The position numbers and the translations under genes were made by a program. The notes under the pieces are model-generated. The model did not search any database, was not told the DNA's origin, and was given only the letters and a program-made list of their open reading frames with translations. Below are positions 44,337 through 54,283 of a DNA stretch of 64,000 nt, piece by piece. The DNA comes from Luteococcus peritonei. GTDB taxonomy: Bacteria > Actinomycetota > Actinomycetes > Propionibacteriales > Propionibacteriaceae. The first letter of the stretch is position 1, and each line of letters begins with the position of its first letter. The DNA lies in the NCBI RefSeq assembly GCF_039526385.1, contig NZ_BAAAIX010000027.1:62001-126000 (forward strand). The letters are read 5' to 3'.

Positions 44337-45041
44337 TCAGGCCTGGGAGCAGTCGCGCGCGCCGAAGATGGCGGTGCCCACCCGCACACAGGTGGAGCCG
44401 TGCGCGATGGCCAGCTCCAGGTCAGCGGACATGCCCATGCTCAGCTCGTCCCAGGCCGAGCCCAGCGCCTGGGCCTGGCGCAGCCGGTCCTGCAGCTCGC
44501 GCATCCGCTCGAAGCAGGCGGCCACCTGCTGCTCGTGGCCCTTGACCGCGACGGTCATCAGGCCGCGCACGTCGAGCGCGTCGAAGGCGGCCAGCTCGCG
44601 TACCAGGTCGACGGCCTGGTCGGGGGCGACGCCGAACTTCTGCTCCTCGCCGGAGGAGTTGACCTGAACCAGCACCGGCAGTCGCTTGCCCAGCGGCTGC
44701 AGCCGCTTGTCCAGCTCCTTGGCGACGCGCGCCGAGTCCAGGCACTGGAACTCGTCGGCCAGCTCGGCCACCTGGCGGGCCTTGTTGGTCTGCAGGTGCC
44801 CGATGAAGGAGAAACCGATCCTCTCCCCCGGCTCCAGGGCCGCGGACTTGGAGACCAGCTCCTGCACCTTGTTCTCGGCCAGCTGGGTGTACCCGGCGGC
44901 GGCCGCCTCGCGCAGCATCTCCATCGGGTGGGTCTTGCTCACCGGCAGCAGCCGGATCTCGGAGGCCTGGCGACCGTTCGCTGCGGCGGCCGTCTCGATG
45001 CGCTGCTGGATGGTGGTGAGGTTGTCACGGATGGAAGCCAT
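44337..45041 (-). CDS. PLP homeostasis protein (YggS/PLPBP family)
   Basis: The protein has 234 residues with an alanine-racemase-like TIM barrel. The PLP-binding Lys is K36 in LLPVSKTHP. FIGHLQTNKAR and GLMTVAVKG are family motifs, and the C-terminal SMGMSADLELAIAHGSTCVRVGTAIFG binds the phosphate. It helps keep pyridoxal phosphate levels. I take the ATG at 45041. A GTG two codons upstream is possible. Confidence 0.93.
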   Translation of the reverse strand: MASIRDNLTTIQQRIETAAAANGRQASEIRLLPVSKTHPMEMLREAAAAGYTQLAENKVQELVSKSAALEPGERIGFSFIGHLQTNKARQVAELADEFQCLDSARVAKELDKRLQPLGKRLPVLVQVNSSGEEQKFGVAPDQAVDLVRELAAFDALDVRGLMTVAVKGHEQQVAACFERMRELQDRLRQAQALGSAWDELSMGMSADLELAIAHGSTCVRVGTAIFGARDCSQA

Positions 45042-45135
45042 GCCCACCAGTCAACCATCCTCGGCAGGGTGGTCTGTCCAGCTGCTTGCCCGCGCCCGGG
45101 CACGCCATCAGCTGGCGCTCAGCACCGGTGCTCGC

Positions 45136-46104
45136 TCAGGGCCAGCGGGCGCCCAGCGAGATGACGCCCAGCGCGGCCAGGGCGGCGAAGAGCAAGGCCA
45201 GTCCGGCGTACTTGTCGGTGACCTCGGTGTAGACCTTCTCGTAGCCGATGGAATGGGCGATGGTCTGGTACACCGCCTTCAGCTCGGAGTCGCTGGCGGC
45301 CGCGAACTTCTTGCCCCCGGAGGCCTTCGCCACGGCGCTCAGCTCCGCGTGGTTCACCGGGACCCGCTGGCGCTGCCCACCCTCCATCACGTAGCCGTCC
45401 GCGGTGCCGTAGGCGATCGTGTAGACCGGCACCTCCTGCTTCTTGGACTCCATGGCCGCGTCGACGGAGTTGCGGCCGATGTTGGTGGCGCCGTCGGAGA
45501 GCAGCACGATGGCGGCGGGAGTCTTCTCCTTGGGGTGCTTCGGGTCCGTGGGCACCAGCTTGAGCGCGTCCAGCGAGGAGTAGACGCCCTCACCGATCGC
45601 GGTCGACGGGGCCACCTCGAGGTTCTGGATGGCACGGTCCACCGCACCCCGGTCGGTGGTGGGCGGGACCACCACCTGGGCAGTGGCGGCGAAGCTCACC
45701 ACGGCCACGTTGAAGCGCTCCGGGAGCTGGTGGGTGAACTGCACCGCGGCGTCCTGGGCGGCCCGCAGCCGGTTGGGCTTCACGTCGGTGGCCACCATGG
45801 AGCGCGAGACGTCGATGGCGATCACCACGGTGGCGCGGTCGCGGGGGACGTCGGTGTAGGCCTTGGGCATGGCCCAGGCCACCACCAGCGAGCACAGGCT
45901 GAGCAGCGCCAGGGCCACGGCCCCGTGGCGCTTCCAGGCCTTGTCCTTGGGGATCACCAGGTCGAGCCGGGTGCGCTGGCGCGCCCCGGTGGGCCGCAGC
46001 CGGCTGGCCAGCAGCAGGTAGGCCAGGCCGAGCAGGGCCGGCAGCGCCAGCCACCACAGCCGCCCAGGCCGCATGAACTCCAGGGCCATCGGGATCATCG
46101 GCAT
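45136..46104 (-). CDS. VWA-domain membrane protein (BatA-like), second of a tandem pair
   Basis: The protein has 322 residues. Two N-terminal membrane helices, then a von Willebrand A domain with the MIDAS motif DVSRS (in AIDVSRSMVATD) and LLSDGATN, then a C-terminal helix. It is a close paralogue of the preceding gene. The ATG at 46104 overlaps the upstream stop. It is the last gene of the MoxR-DUF58-VWA-VWA operon, whose members elsewhere act in cofactor insertion or stress-related protein maturation. Confidence 0.88.
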   Translation of the reverse strand: MPMIPMALEFMRPGRLWWLALPALLGLAYLLLASRLRPTGARQRTRLDLVIPKDKAWKRHGAVALALLSLCSLVVAWAMPKAYTDVPRDRATVVIAIDVSRSMVATDVKPNRLRAAQDAAVQFTHQLPERFNVAVVSFAATAQVVVPPTTDRGAVDRAIQNLEVAPSTAIGEGVYSSLDALKLVPTDPKHPKEKTPAAIVLLSDGATNIGRNSVDAAMESKKQEVPVYTIAYGTADGYVMEGGQRQRVPVNHAELSAVAKASGGKKFAAASDSELKAVYQTIAHSIGYEKVYTEVTDKYAGLALLFAALAALGVISLGARWP

Positions 46105-47078
46105 CACGGCCACCTCGCTGCCATCGAGACCGCGCCCAGGGCGGCCACCGTCGCGAAGGCCAGGGCATAGAGCGCGTACTGCGCGGTGCGCTCCTTGCGG
46201 ACCTCCTCGTAGCCCACCACGCTGCGCACGTCCTTGTAGACGTCCTTGAGCTTGTCGGCGCTGCCGGCGCTCCAGGCCTGCCCGCCGGTGGCCTGGGCCA
46301 CCTGCTTCAGGGTGGCGGCATCCGGGGGCACGCGCTCACGCTTGCCGTCGAGATCGACGTAGCCGGTGGAGGTGCCGTAGCTGATCGTGTAGACCGGCAC
46401 CTTGGCGGCCTTCGCCGCCGCGGCGCCCGAAGCAGGGTCGCTGCCCTGGGTGTTCGTGCCGTCGCTGAGCAGCACCACCAGGCCGGGCGCGGGCTTCTTG
46501 TCCTCGCCCAGCGGGGCCTGTTTCACGGCATTGAGCGAGACGGTGATCGCATCGCCGATGGCGGTGCCGTCGGCCAGGTCGATGCCGTCGATGGCGCGCA
46601 GCGTGGCGGCGCGGTCCACGCTGGGCGGCATCCGCACCGAGGGGCTGCCGGAGAGCGAGACGACGGCCACGTTGTAGCTCTCGGGAAGTGAGTTCACGAA
46701 GTCCTTGGCGGCCTGCTTGGCCGCGTCGAGCCGGTTGGGCTTCACGTCGGTGGCCATCATGGAGCGGCTGGAGTCGATGGCCACCACGATGGTGGCGCGC
46801 TCCCGCGGCACCTTCTCCAGGCCCATCGGGCGGGCCCAGGCGAGGCTGAGCGCCACCAGCGAGCACAGGCTCATCGCCACGGCCACGTGGCGTCGCCACT
46901 GCGACTGGCGCGGCAGCACCGCGCCCAGCACGCCGGTATTGGTGTAGCGGATGCCTGTGCGGCCCTTGAGGCGCAGCAGCACCAGGTAGGCCAGCACCAG
47001 CAGCGGGAGCAGCAGCAGCGACCACAGCCGCAGCGGCGCCTTGAACTCCGGCAGGGTGAGCAGCGTCACGAGGTTCAC
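46104..47078 (-). CDS. VWA-domain membrane protein (BatA-like), first of a tandem pair
   Basis: The protein has 324 residues with the same layout as its neighbour: N-terminal membrane helices, MIDAS DSSRS (in AIDSSRSMMATD), LLSDGTNTQG, and a C-terminal helix. GTG start at 47078 overlapping the stop of the DUF58 gene (GTGA). The two VWA proteins share long identical stretches (MATDVKPNRL-like), so the pair arose by local duplication. Confidence 0.88.
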   Translation of the reverse strand: MNLVTLLTLPEFKAPLRLWSLLLLPLLVLAYLVLLRLKGRTGIRYTNTGVLGAVLPRQSQWRRHVAVAMSLCSLVALSLAWARPMGLEKVPRERATIVVAIDSSRSMMATDVKPNRLDAAKQAAKDFVNSLPESYNVAVVSLSGSPSVRMPPSVDRAATLRAIDGIDLADGTAIGDAITVSLNAVKQAPLGEDKKPAPGLVVLLSDGTNTQGSDPASGAAAAKAAKVPVYTISYGTSTGYVDLDGKRERVPPDAATLKQVAQATGGQAWSAGSADKLKDVYKDVRSVVGYEEVRKERTAQYALYALAFATVAALGAVSMAARWP

Positions 47079-48145
47079 CGGCTCACCCCCTGCGGCGGCT
47101 GGTGCAGCATCGAGGCGGTACGGCGGTAGGCCAGCACGAAGCGGGCGATGTCCTGCACCCAGTCACGGTCCGTGCGCAGCTGGATGTGGCCCACGCCGGC
47201 ACGGCGCATCGCCATCCGGATCCGCTCGCGCTGCGCCGCGGAGGCCTCGTCCATCCGGGCCCGCGCCCCGGCATCCGAGGTGTTCACGTAGCGGGCGAAG
47301 TCGGTCTCCGGATCCTTGATCAGGATCTCGCCGACGTCGGGGAAGCTGATCTCGTGGGAGTCCACCACCTCGACGCAGAGCACCTGGTTGCGCACTGCCA
47401 GACGACGCAGCGCCCGCTCCCACTCCGGCTCCACGTCGGGGTCCAGCTCGGCGTCGCCGGGGGTGAGGAAGTCGCTGACCACCACGCGCATGCCGCGGCG
47501 GCGCTGGGTGCGCACCATCTGCTCGATACCCCTGGCCAGCGTCATGTCACCCGGTGCATGATCCGGCACGATCGGCTCGGTGAGCATGGTGCGCAGCAGC
47601 CCGTACAGGGCGGTGCGCCCGCTGCTGGCCGGCAGCCGCTTGACCGAGTCCTGGCGCATGACCATGCCGCCGAACCGATCCCCCATCCGCTGGGACAGGA
47701 AGCCGATGGTGGCGATGGCGGCGATGCCCAGGTCACGCTTGGTGACACCCTCGGTGCCCCAGTTCATCGACGGGGTGACGTCGAGCAGCGCCCAGACCTC
47801 GAGCTCACGGTCTGCGATGGTGTCGCGCACGTGCGGCACGGTGGTGCGGGCGGTGACCGCCCAGTCCATCCGGCGCACGTCGTCCTGGCCAGGCACGTAG
47901 GGTCGCGCGTCATTGCTGTCCGAGCCGGGGCCGGGCAGCAGGCCCTGGTGGTCGCCGTGCAGGAAGCCCTCCAGACGACGCACGATGGTGAGCTCCAGGC
48001 GACGCAGGGCCGCCTCGGGGGCCAGCTTGCCGAGCGGCAGGGTGGCTCCGGTGGGCGGCGCGAGCACGCTGCCCGCGGCACCGACGTCGAGGTCGGTGCG
48101 ACGGGCCGGGGCCGCGAAGCCGGGCTTGGAGGACGGGAGCGACAT
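47075..48145 (-). CDS. DUF58 protein of a MoxR operon
   Basis: The protein has 356 residues. PYVPGQDDVRRMDWAVTARTTVPHVRD is the DUF58 signature, followed by a VWA-like fold with LLDVTPSMNWGT. It is expected to work with the MoxR ATPase encoded just upstream (four bases between). No membrane helix is seen, so it is soluble or peripheral. Confidence 0.92.
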   Translation of the reverse strand: MSLPSSKPGFAAPARRTDLDVGAAGSVLAPPTGATLPLGKLAPEAALRRLELTIVRRLEGFLHGDHQGLLPGPGSDSNDARPYVPGQDDVRRMDWAVTARTTVPHVRDTIADRELEVWALLDVTPSMNWGTEGVTKRDLGIAAIATIGFLSQRMGDRFGGMVMRQDSVKRLPASSGRTALYGLLRTMLTEPIVPDHAPGDMTLARGIEQMVRTQRRRGMRVVVSDFLTPGDAELDPDVEPEWERALRRLAVRNQVLCVEVVDSHEISFPDVGEILIKDPETDFARYVNTSDAGARARMDEASAAQRERIRMAMRRAGVGHIQLRTDRDWVQDIARFVLAYRRTASMLHQPPQGVSR

Positions 48146-48149
48146 CGGC

Positions 48150-49271
<1,122 letters not shown>

Positions 49272-49452
49272 GGATGTCTCCTGGCTGTGCGAGGCGGTGC
49301 GGACACGTAGCTTTCACACTACCGTGCACGTCGGGCCGGACCCTGCGGACTCACAGGCAGTTCCTCCACCCTGCCCGGGAGCCGCGGGACAGTCGGGCGA
49401 CGCACGGCGGTCGGTCAGGTCCCTGCTTGGCCGATGTGGTGAGATTGACCCG

Positions 49453-50442
49453 ATGACCATCGAGCCCCCCGCCCCCTCCTCCGGCGACGCCTCCGCGGAC
49501 TTCCCGCCGGCCGCGCCGCTGCTGTCGAGCGATCCGCCGCGGATCGGCGACTTCTGGCTCGATGCCCGCCTGGTGGCCGGTCCTCCGGGCGTCGCCTACC
49601 TGGCCCACGGGCCCGACGGGGACGGCGCCGAGAGCCAGGTCATGCTGGTGGTGCTCACCGAGGGCGCCGCGAGCGATGCCGCGGCCCGACAGCGCTTCTC
49701 GGGCGAGGTCAACAAGCTCCACATCGACACGGTGGTGGCGCGTGGCGGCCAGGGCCAGGACGAGGGTCGGCTGGCGCACCGCTTCCGCAGTGCCGAGGCC
49801 GGGCCCGTCTCCCCCGACGGCGCACCGCTGGCCCCGTGGGTGGCGCTGGCCTACGACGGCAGCGAGGCAGCCGTCGCGGAGGCAGAACGCCTGCTGCGCA
49901 GCGTCGACCTGTCGGCCACCTCCCTGGTGGGCACCCCGGCCGGCCCGGACTACCGGCTGCACTGGCTGGACCGCACCGAGTCCGGACGCTGGCGGCTGTG
50001 GCCCCTGCCGTGGCCCGGGCGGGGTGACCGCGCGGGCTGGATCTCGATCCTGGTCAGCTGGCTGCTGATGATCCTGCTGGCCGCGCTGGCGCTGCTGGTG
50101 GCGGTGCTGCTCTTCCAGAACAAGCCGCCGGCTCCCCCGCCACCGCCGATCCCGACCAGCCCGCCGCCGTCGAACTCCTCGCAGTCGCCGCCGCCCTCCT
50201 CGGGTTCCCCGAGCCAGGGTTCCGGATCGCCCAGCTCGGCCTCGCCCAGCCAGGGGTCGGGCTCCCCGACACCGTCCTCGGCCTCCCCGAGCCAGGGATC
50301 CGGTTCGCCCAGCTCGGCCTCGCCGAGCCCTTCGGGCAGCACCGAGACCAGCCCCTCGGGCAGTCCCCGGATGGAGTCGCCGATGCCCTCGGGCACCGCC
50401 TCGGGCGCAGCCGGCTCGCCCACGCCGAACAAGAGGCTGTGA
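49453..50442 (+). CDS. single-span membrane protein with kinase-N-lobe-like start and Ser/Pro repeat tail
   Basis: The protein has 329 residues. Residues 30-86 (IGDFWLDARLVAGPPGVAYLA, then SQVMLVVL and RQRFSGEV) resemble the N-lobe of a Ser/Thr protein kinase, including the order Gly-loop, VYLA-like strand, and VKVL-like strand with Met-Leu replacing the Lys region. No C-lobe motifs follow. A membrane helix spans 196-221, followed by a roughly 100-residue outside tail built of PSQGSGSPSSAS repeats. Function unknown. The start ATG has only a weak ribosome site. It is coupled to the HAD gene (stop/start overlap). Confidence 0.75.
   Translation: MTIEPPAPSSGDASADFPPAAPLLSSDPPRIGDFWLDARLVAGPPGVAYLAHGPDGDGAESQVMLVVLTEGAASDAAARQRFSGEVNKLHIDTVVARGGQGQDEGRLAHRFRSAEAGPVSPDGAPLAPWVALAYDGSEAAVAEAERLLRSVDLSATSLVGTPAGPDYRLHWLDRTESGRWRLWPLPWPGRGDRAGWISILVSWLLMILLAALALLVAVLLFQNKPPAPPPPPIPTSPPPSNSSQSPPPSSGSPSQGSGSPSSASPSQGSGSPTPSSASPSQGSGSPSSASPSPSGSTETSPSGSPRMESPMPSGTASGAAGSPTPNKRL
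50190..50345 (+). repeat. in-gene tandem repeat coding for Ser/Pro/Gly
   Basis: Three diverged copies of a unit coding for PSQGSGSPSSAS lie in the tail of the membrane protein gene. Copies differ mostly by synonymous changes, so the peptide rather than the DNA seems to be maintained. Confidence 0.7.
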
Positions 50443-51245
50443 TGCTGCCCTCGCTGATCGCCACCGACCTGGACGGCACCTTCCTGGGGGCCGACGGGCG
50501 GGCCAGCGAGCGCAATGTCGCCGCCCTGCTGCACGCCCACCGGCTCGGTGTTCCCGTGGTGGTGGCCACCGGACGGCCCGCCCGCTGGCTCGACGTGCTG
50601 GAGCCGCTGCGCGAGGCGCACCCCTATGTTCTGAGCAGCAATGGCGCGGCGGTCTACGACCTGGCCGAGGGCCGGATCGTGGAGAGCTTCCCGGTGCCGA
50701 AGGCCGAGGTGCTGGAGCTGGCGCTGCAGATGCGCGCGCTGTGCCCCGACGTGGTCTTCGGGCTGGAGTTCGGCATCGGCTACGCCCGTGAACCCGGCTA
50801 TCCGCTCCGCGGTGACTTCGTGGAGGCCGACGACATCGGCCCGCTCGCCGAGATCGTCGAGCGCCATGACTTCGTCAAGCTGCTGGTGATCTCGCGCGAG
50901 CTGAGCTCCGACGAGCTGGGCGAGCGGCTGGCGCCGGTCTGCGAGGGCCGGCTCACCGCCACCTGGAGCCTGGGCGGGCCGTTGGGCCTGCTGGAGGTCT
51001 CGGCAGCCGGGGTGAGCAAGGCGACCACGCTGCAGCGACTGGCCGACGAGCTGGGGGTGGACCTGGCCGATGCGGTGGCCTTCGGCGACATGCCCAATGA
51101 CCTGGACATGCTGCACGCGGTGGGCCACCCCTATGCCATGGCCGACGCCCATGCCCTGCTGCGCAATGCCGGCTTCCCGATCGCCGGCTCGCACGACGAC
51201 TCCGGCGTGGGCCGAGTGGTGGAGCGGCTGCTCGCGGCCGACTGA
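50442..51245 (+). CDS. HAD-superfamily phosphatase (Cof type)
   Basis: The protein has 267 residues. HAD motif I ATDLDGTFL (7-15), motif II VVATGRP, and motif IV GDMPNDLDML are intact with a type IIB cap between. It is probably a sugar-phosphate or nucleotide phosphatase, substrate unknown. AAGAGG lies five bases before the ATG, which shares bases with the previous stop codon. Confidence 0.92.
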   Translation: MLPSLIATDLDGTFLGADGRASERNVAALLHAHRLGVPVVVATGRPARWLDVLEPLREAHPYVLSSNGAAVYDLAEGRIVESFPVPKAEVLELALQMRALCPDVVFGLEFGIGYAREPGYPLRGDFVEADDIGPLAEIVERHDFVKLLVISRELSSDELGERLAPVCEGRLTATWSLGGPLGLLEVSAAGVSKATTLQRLADELGVDLADAVAFGDMPNDLDMLHAVGHPYAMADAHALLRNAGFPIAGSHDDSGVGRVVERLLAAD

Positions 51246-51274
51246 CCGGCTGGCTCGTCGCTGCCGCAGGCGCC

Positions 51275-51841
51275 TCAGCCGACCCGGCCCAGGTGCAGCG
51301 CTGCGTACATCAGGGCGGCGACGCTCTCGCCGTCGTGGATCTCGCCCTGGCGCACCATGCGCATCACCTCGGGCCAGGCGACGGCCCGCACCTGGCTGAT
51401 CCCCTCCGCCTGCTGTTCCTGGCGGGCCAGCTGCTGGTCGGTCGCCGGGCGCAGACCGCGCGCCAGGAAGACGTGCTCGGGCGCGTCGCAGATCCCGTTC
51501 AGGGCGTCCATCCGCCCCACCTCGGTCCAGCTGGTGGCCTCGAATCCGGTCTCCTCCAGCAGCTCGCGACGAGCCGCGAGTTCCGGCCCCTGGCCGTCGG
51601 TGCCGCCGGCCGGGACCTCCAGCGACATCCGGCGCGTGGCGAAACGGTAGAGCTGCACCAGCAGCACCTCGTCGTCATCGGTGAGCGCCACCACGAAGAC
51701 CGAGGGACTCTTGACCCGCACCACGCCGTAGATGCCCTGCCCGCCGTCGGGACGCACCACCTGGTCCTCGCGGACGCTGATCCAGGGGTTCTCGTAGACG
51801 GTGCGCGAGCCGAGGGTGGTCCAGCCGTGGGTGCTCTCCAT
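51275..51841 (-). CDS. Nudix hydrolase (ADP-ribose pyrophosphatase-like)
   Basis: The protein has 188 residues. The Nudix box is GGTDGQGPELAARRELLEETGF. The core REUxEE is intact, but the box is one residue shorter in its first half and the first conserved Glu is Gln or displaced. EVPAG before the box and VFLARGL after it fit the ADP-ribose pyrophosphatase group. The gene is convergent with the HAD gene. Confidence 0.9.
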   Translation of the reverse strand: MESTHGWTTLGSRTVYENPWISVREDQVVRPDGGQGIYGVVRVKSPSVFVVALTDDDEVLLVQLYRFATRRMSLEVPAGGTDGQGPELAARRELLEETGFEATSWTEVGRMDALNGICDAPEHVFLARGLRPATDQQLARQEQQAEGISQVRAVAWPEVMRMVRQGEIHDGESVAALMYAALHLGRVG

Positions 51842-51870
51842 GGCGTCGAGCCTAGCCAGCGGCGGCGGGC

Positions 51871-51947
51871 TGGTGGGGCGTGCGGGGCTCGAACCCGCGA
51901 CCCAGGGATTATGAGTCCCCTGCTCTGACCGGCTGAGCTAACGCCCC
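51871..51947 (-). tRNA. CAU-anticodon tRNA (tRNA-Ile2 or elongator Met)
   Basis: On the minus strand GGGGCGT pairs with the 3' acceptor arm. The D arm is GCTCAGCCGGTCAGAGC, the anticodon loop CTCATAA carries CAT, and the T arm contains GGGTTCGAGCCC. CCA is encoded (51873-51871). The segment GAGCAGGGGACTCATAATCCCTGGGTCG resembles E. coli tRNA-Ile2 more than initiator or elongator Met, but identity depends on the TilS-modified C34, which cannot be decided by eye. Confidence 0.9.
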
Positions 51948-52053
51948 TCGTCCAGCCTCCGGTGGGTCAGACTATCGGCTGGATCCGCACATCCTGCCCA
52001 CATCGGGCCGGTGGGCCTGCCAGACTGGCCGCCAGATCGTCGGAAGGACGCCC

Positions 52054-52923
52054 ATGCGCACCCACAAGGCACTGCTGCCCGCCCTGCTCGCCTGCCTGGC
52101 CTGCGGTTGCGGCCAGTCCGGCGGCACCGAGCAGGCCACACCGCCGCCCGCGCCCGCCTCCACGATCAGCACCCGCCCGGTCGCCAGCACCCCGCCGCCC
52201 TCCAGCGCAGTGCCCTCGCCGAGCGCGACGAGCACCCGGTCGACCTCGCCCACGGCCGAACCGTCGCACAGCGGGACGCTCGCCTCGAGCCGGCCCGCCT
52301 CCCCCAGCAGCTCCAGCACCGCCAGGCCCACCACCCAGCCCTCGGCCCCGGCCTCGTCGACGGGATCGCGGAAGAGCTCGCTCCCCGAGGGCGTGGTGGT
52401 CTCCGCCGGACGCGCGAAGTTCGACCCCACCAAGTGCCGGGTGGAATGGTCCACCTGGGAGGGCAACCGGCGCTTCTACGTCGACGATGACGACGCCGGC
52501 TGCTTCACCAGCCCCTGGTTCGAGGGAACCCATCCGGTGATGCTCTCCTACGGCCACACCACGGCACCGTGGTACGCCTCCCACGTGCACCACGGCGTGG
52601 ACATCGACATGCCGAGCGGCACGCCCATCCGCTCGGCGGTCTCCGGCACCGTGCTGCTGCGTCCGGACACGCTGGGTGCCGGCTACGGCGCGAACCGCCT
52701 GCTGGTCCGGTCCCGGGGTGTTGACCACGTGATCGGCCACCTCGGCCAGGTCCAGGTGCGCGACGGGCAGCACGTCGAGCCGGGCGAGGTGATCGGCACC
52801 TCGGGGATGAGCGGCACCGAGGACATGGACGGCCCGCACCTGCACTTCGAGGTGCGCCCGGCGGGCACGCGCTACAGCTCCGCGGTCGATCCGTGGCCGG
52901 CGCTGCGCGCCGAACGCGCCTGA
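52054..52923 (+). CDS. secreted M23 peptidase family lipoprotein
   Basis: The protein has 289 residues. A hydrophobic N-terminal signal with a Cys cluster (LLACLACGC) suggests lipidation. A Pro/Ser/Thr-rich linker (about 25-110) is followed by a LytM domain: H179-xxx-D183 (HHGVD) and H262/H264 (PHLHF) bind zinc. It is probably a cell-wall endopeptidase or a division activator. GGAAGGA precedes the ATG. Confidence 0.9.
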   Translation: MRTHKALLPALLACLACGCGQSGGTEQATPPPAPASTISTRPVASTPPPSSAVPSPSATSTRSTSPTAEPSHSGTLASSRPASPSSSSTARPTTQPSAPASSTGSRKSSLPEGVVVSAGRAKFDPTKCRVEWSTWEGNRRFYVDDDDAGCFTSPWFEGTHPVMLSYGHTTAPWYASHVHHGVDIDMPSGTPIRSAVSGTVLLRPDTLGAGYGANRLLVRSRGVDHVIGHLGQVQVRDGQHVEPGEVIGTSGMSGTEDMDGPHLHFEVRPAGTRYSSAVDPWPALRAERA

Positions 52924-52957
52924 CCCGCTCGGTGCCGACCGCCTCGTCGGGGCCGGC

Positions 52958-54244
52958 TCAGACGTAGTCCTCGTAGGCCACCAGGTCCAGTACGCCGTTG
53001 CCGGACAGGCCGAACAGGATGACCTCCCCCGCGCGGGCCTGGCGGGCGTGCGCGATGGCAGCGGCCACCGCATGGGTGGACTCGGGCGCAGGGATGATGC
53101 CCTCGGTGCGGGCGAACAGGATGCCGGCGGCGAAGGCGTCGTCCTGCTCCACGGCGGTGGCCTCCATCAGGCCCAGGTCCACCGCGTGGGAGACCATCGG
53201 CGCCATGCCGTGGTAGCGCAGGCCGCCGGAGTGGATGGCCGGCGGCACGAAGTCGGCGCCCAGCGTGTGCATCTTCAGCATCGGGGTGAGCCCGGCGACG
53301 TCGCCGAAGTCGTAGCGGAACTCGCCCTGGGTCAGGGAGGGGCAGGCGGCCGGCTCGCAGGCCACGAAGCGCGTGGTGGTCCCCTCGCGCAGGTTCTGCC
53401 CGATCAGCGGGAAGGTGAGACCGGCCAGGTTGGAGCCACCGCCGGCGCAGGCGAAGACCACGTCGGCCTGCTCCTCGCCGGCCTGACGCAGCTGGTCCAG
53501 TGCCTCCAGGCCGATCACGCTCTGGTGCAGCATGACGTGGTTCAGCACGCTGCCCAGCGCGTAGTGGGTGTCCTCGTTCTGCACGGCCACCTCGACGGCC
53601 TCGCTGATCGCCATGCCGAGGCTGCCGGTGGTCTCGGGGAAGCGCTCCAGCATCTCACGACCGGCCTGGGTCAGCTCGCTGGGCGAGGGATGGCAGACCG
53701 AGCCGTAGACCTCCATCTGGTAGCGGCGATAGGGCTTGGAGTCGTAGGAGGAGCGCACCTGCCAGACCTCGCAGGTCATGTCGAACAGGGCGCAGGCCAG
53801 GCTCAGCGAGGCACCCCACTGGCCCGCCCCGGTCTCGGTGGTGAGCTTGCGGATGCCCTCCTGGCGGTTGTACCAGGCCTGCGGCACGGCGGTGTTGGGC
53901 TTGTGGGAGCCGGCCGGGCTGACGCCCTCGTACTTGTAGTAGATCCGCGCGTCCGTGCCCAGCTCCTGCTCCAGGCGGGTGGCGCGCACCAGCGGCGAGG
54001 GGCGCCAGCGGGCATAGACCTCGCGCACCGGCTCGGGGATCTCGATCCAGCGCTCGGTGGTCACCTCCTGCTCCACCAGGGCCATCGGAAAGAGCGGGGC
54101 GAGGTCCTCGGGGCCCAGCGGCTCACGGGTGGCCGGGTTGAGGGCAGGTGCCAGCGGCTCGGGGAAGTCGGCCGCCAGGTTGTACCAGTGGGTCGGGACC
54201 TGGCTGGGCACGACGGTGGGCTGCGGGGCGGGCTGGGTGGCCAT
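52958..54244 (-). CDS. TrpB2-type tryptophan synthase beta chain
   Basis: The protein has 428 residues. PLP Lys is K115 in AGSHKPN. The catalytic ETGAGQWG and the phosphate-binding AGGGSNLAG are present. The extended N terminus (THWYNLAADFPEPLAP) is the mark of TrpB2, which usually acts without TrpA as a serine/indole salvage enzyme. No trpA or other trp gene is in the window. CAGGAG precedes the ATG. It follows otsB by 39 bases on the same strand. Confidence 0.93.
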   Translation of the reverse strand: MATQPAPQPTVVPSQVPTHWYNLAADFPEPLAPALNPATREPLGPEDLAPLFPMALVEQEVTTERWIEIPEPVREVYARWRPSPLVRATRLEQELGTDARIYYKYEGVSPAGSHKPNTAVPQAWYNRQEGIRKLTTETGAGQWGASLSLACALFDMTCEVWQVRSSYDSKPYRRYQMEVYGSVCHPSPSELTQAGREMLERFPETTGSLGMAISEAVEVAVQNEDTHYALGSVLNHVMLHQSVIGLEALDQLRQAGEEQADVVFACAGGGSNLAGLTFPLIGQNLREGTTTRFVACEPAACPSLTQGEFRYDFGDVAGLTPMLKMHTLGADFVPPAIHSGGLRYHGMAPMVSHAVDLGLMEATAVEQDDAFAAGILFARTEGIIPAPESTHAVAAAIAHARQARAGEVILFGLSGNGVLDLVAYEDYV

Positions 54245-54283
54245 GGTGACTCCTGTCTGCTGCTGGTGGCAGGAGGCTAGCGC

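Noticed and set aside
50190..50345. Repeats considered as a CRISPR-like array
   Set aside because: The copies are in frame inside a coding sequence, are unequal in spacing and have no unique spacers.
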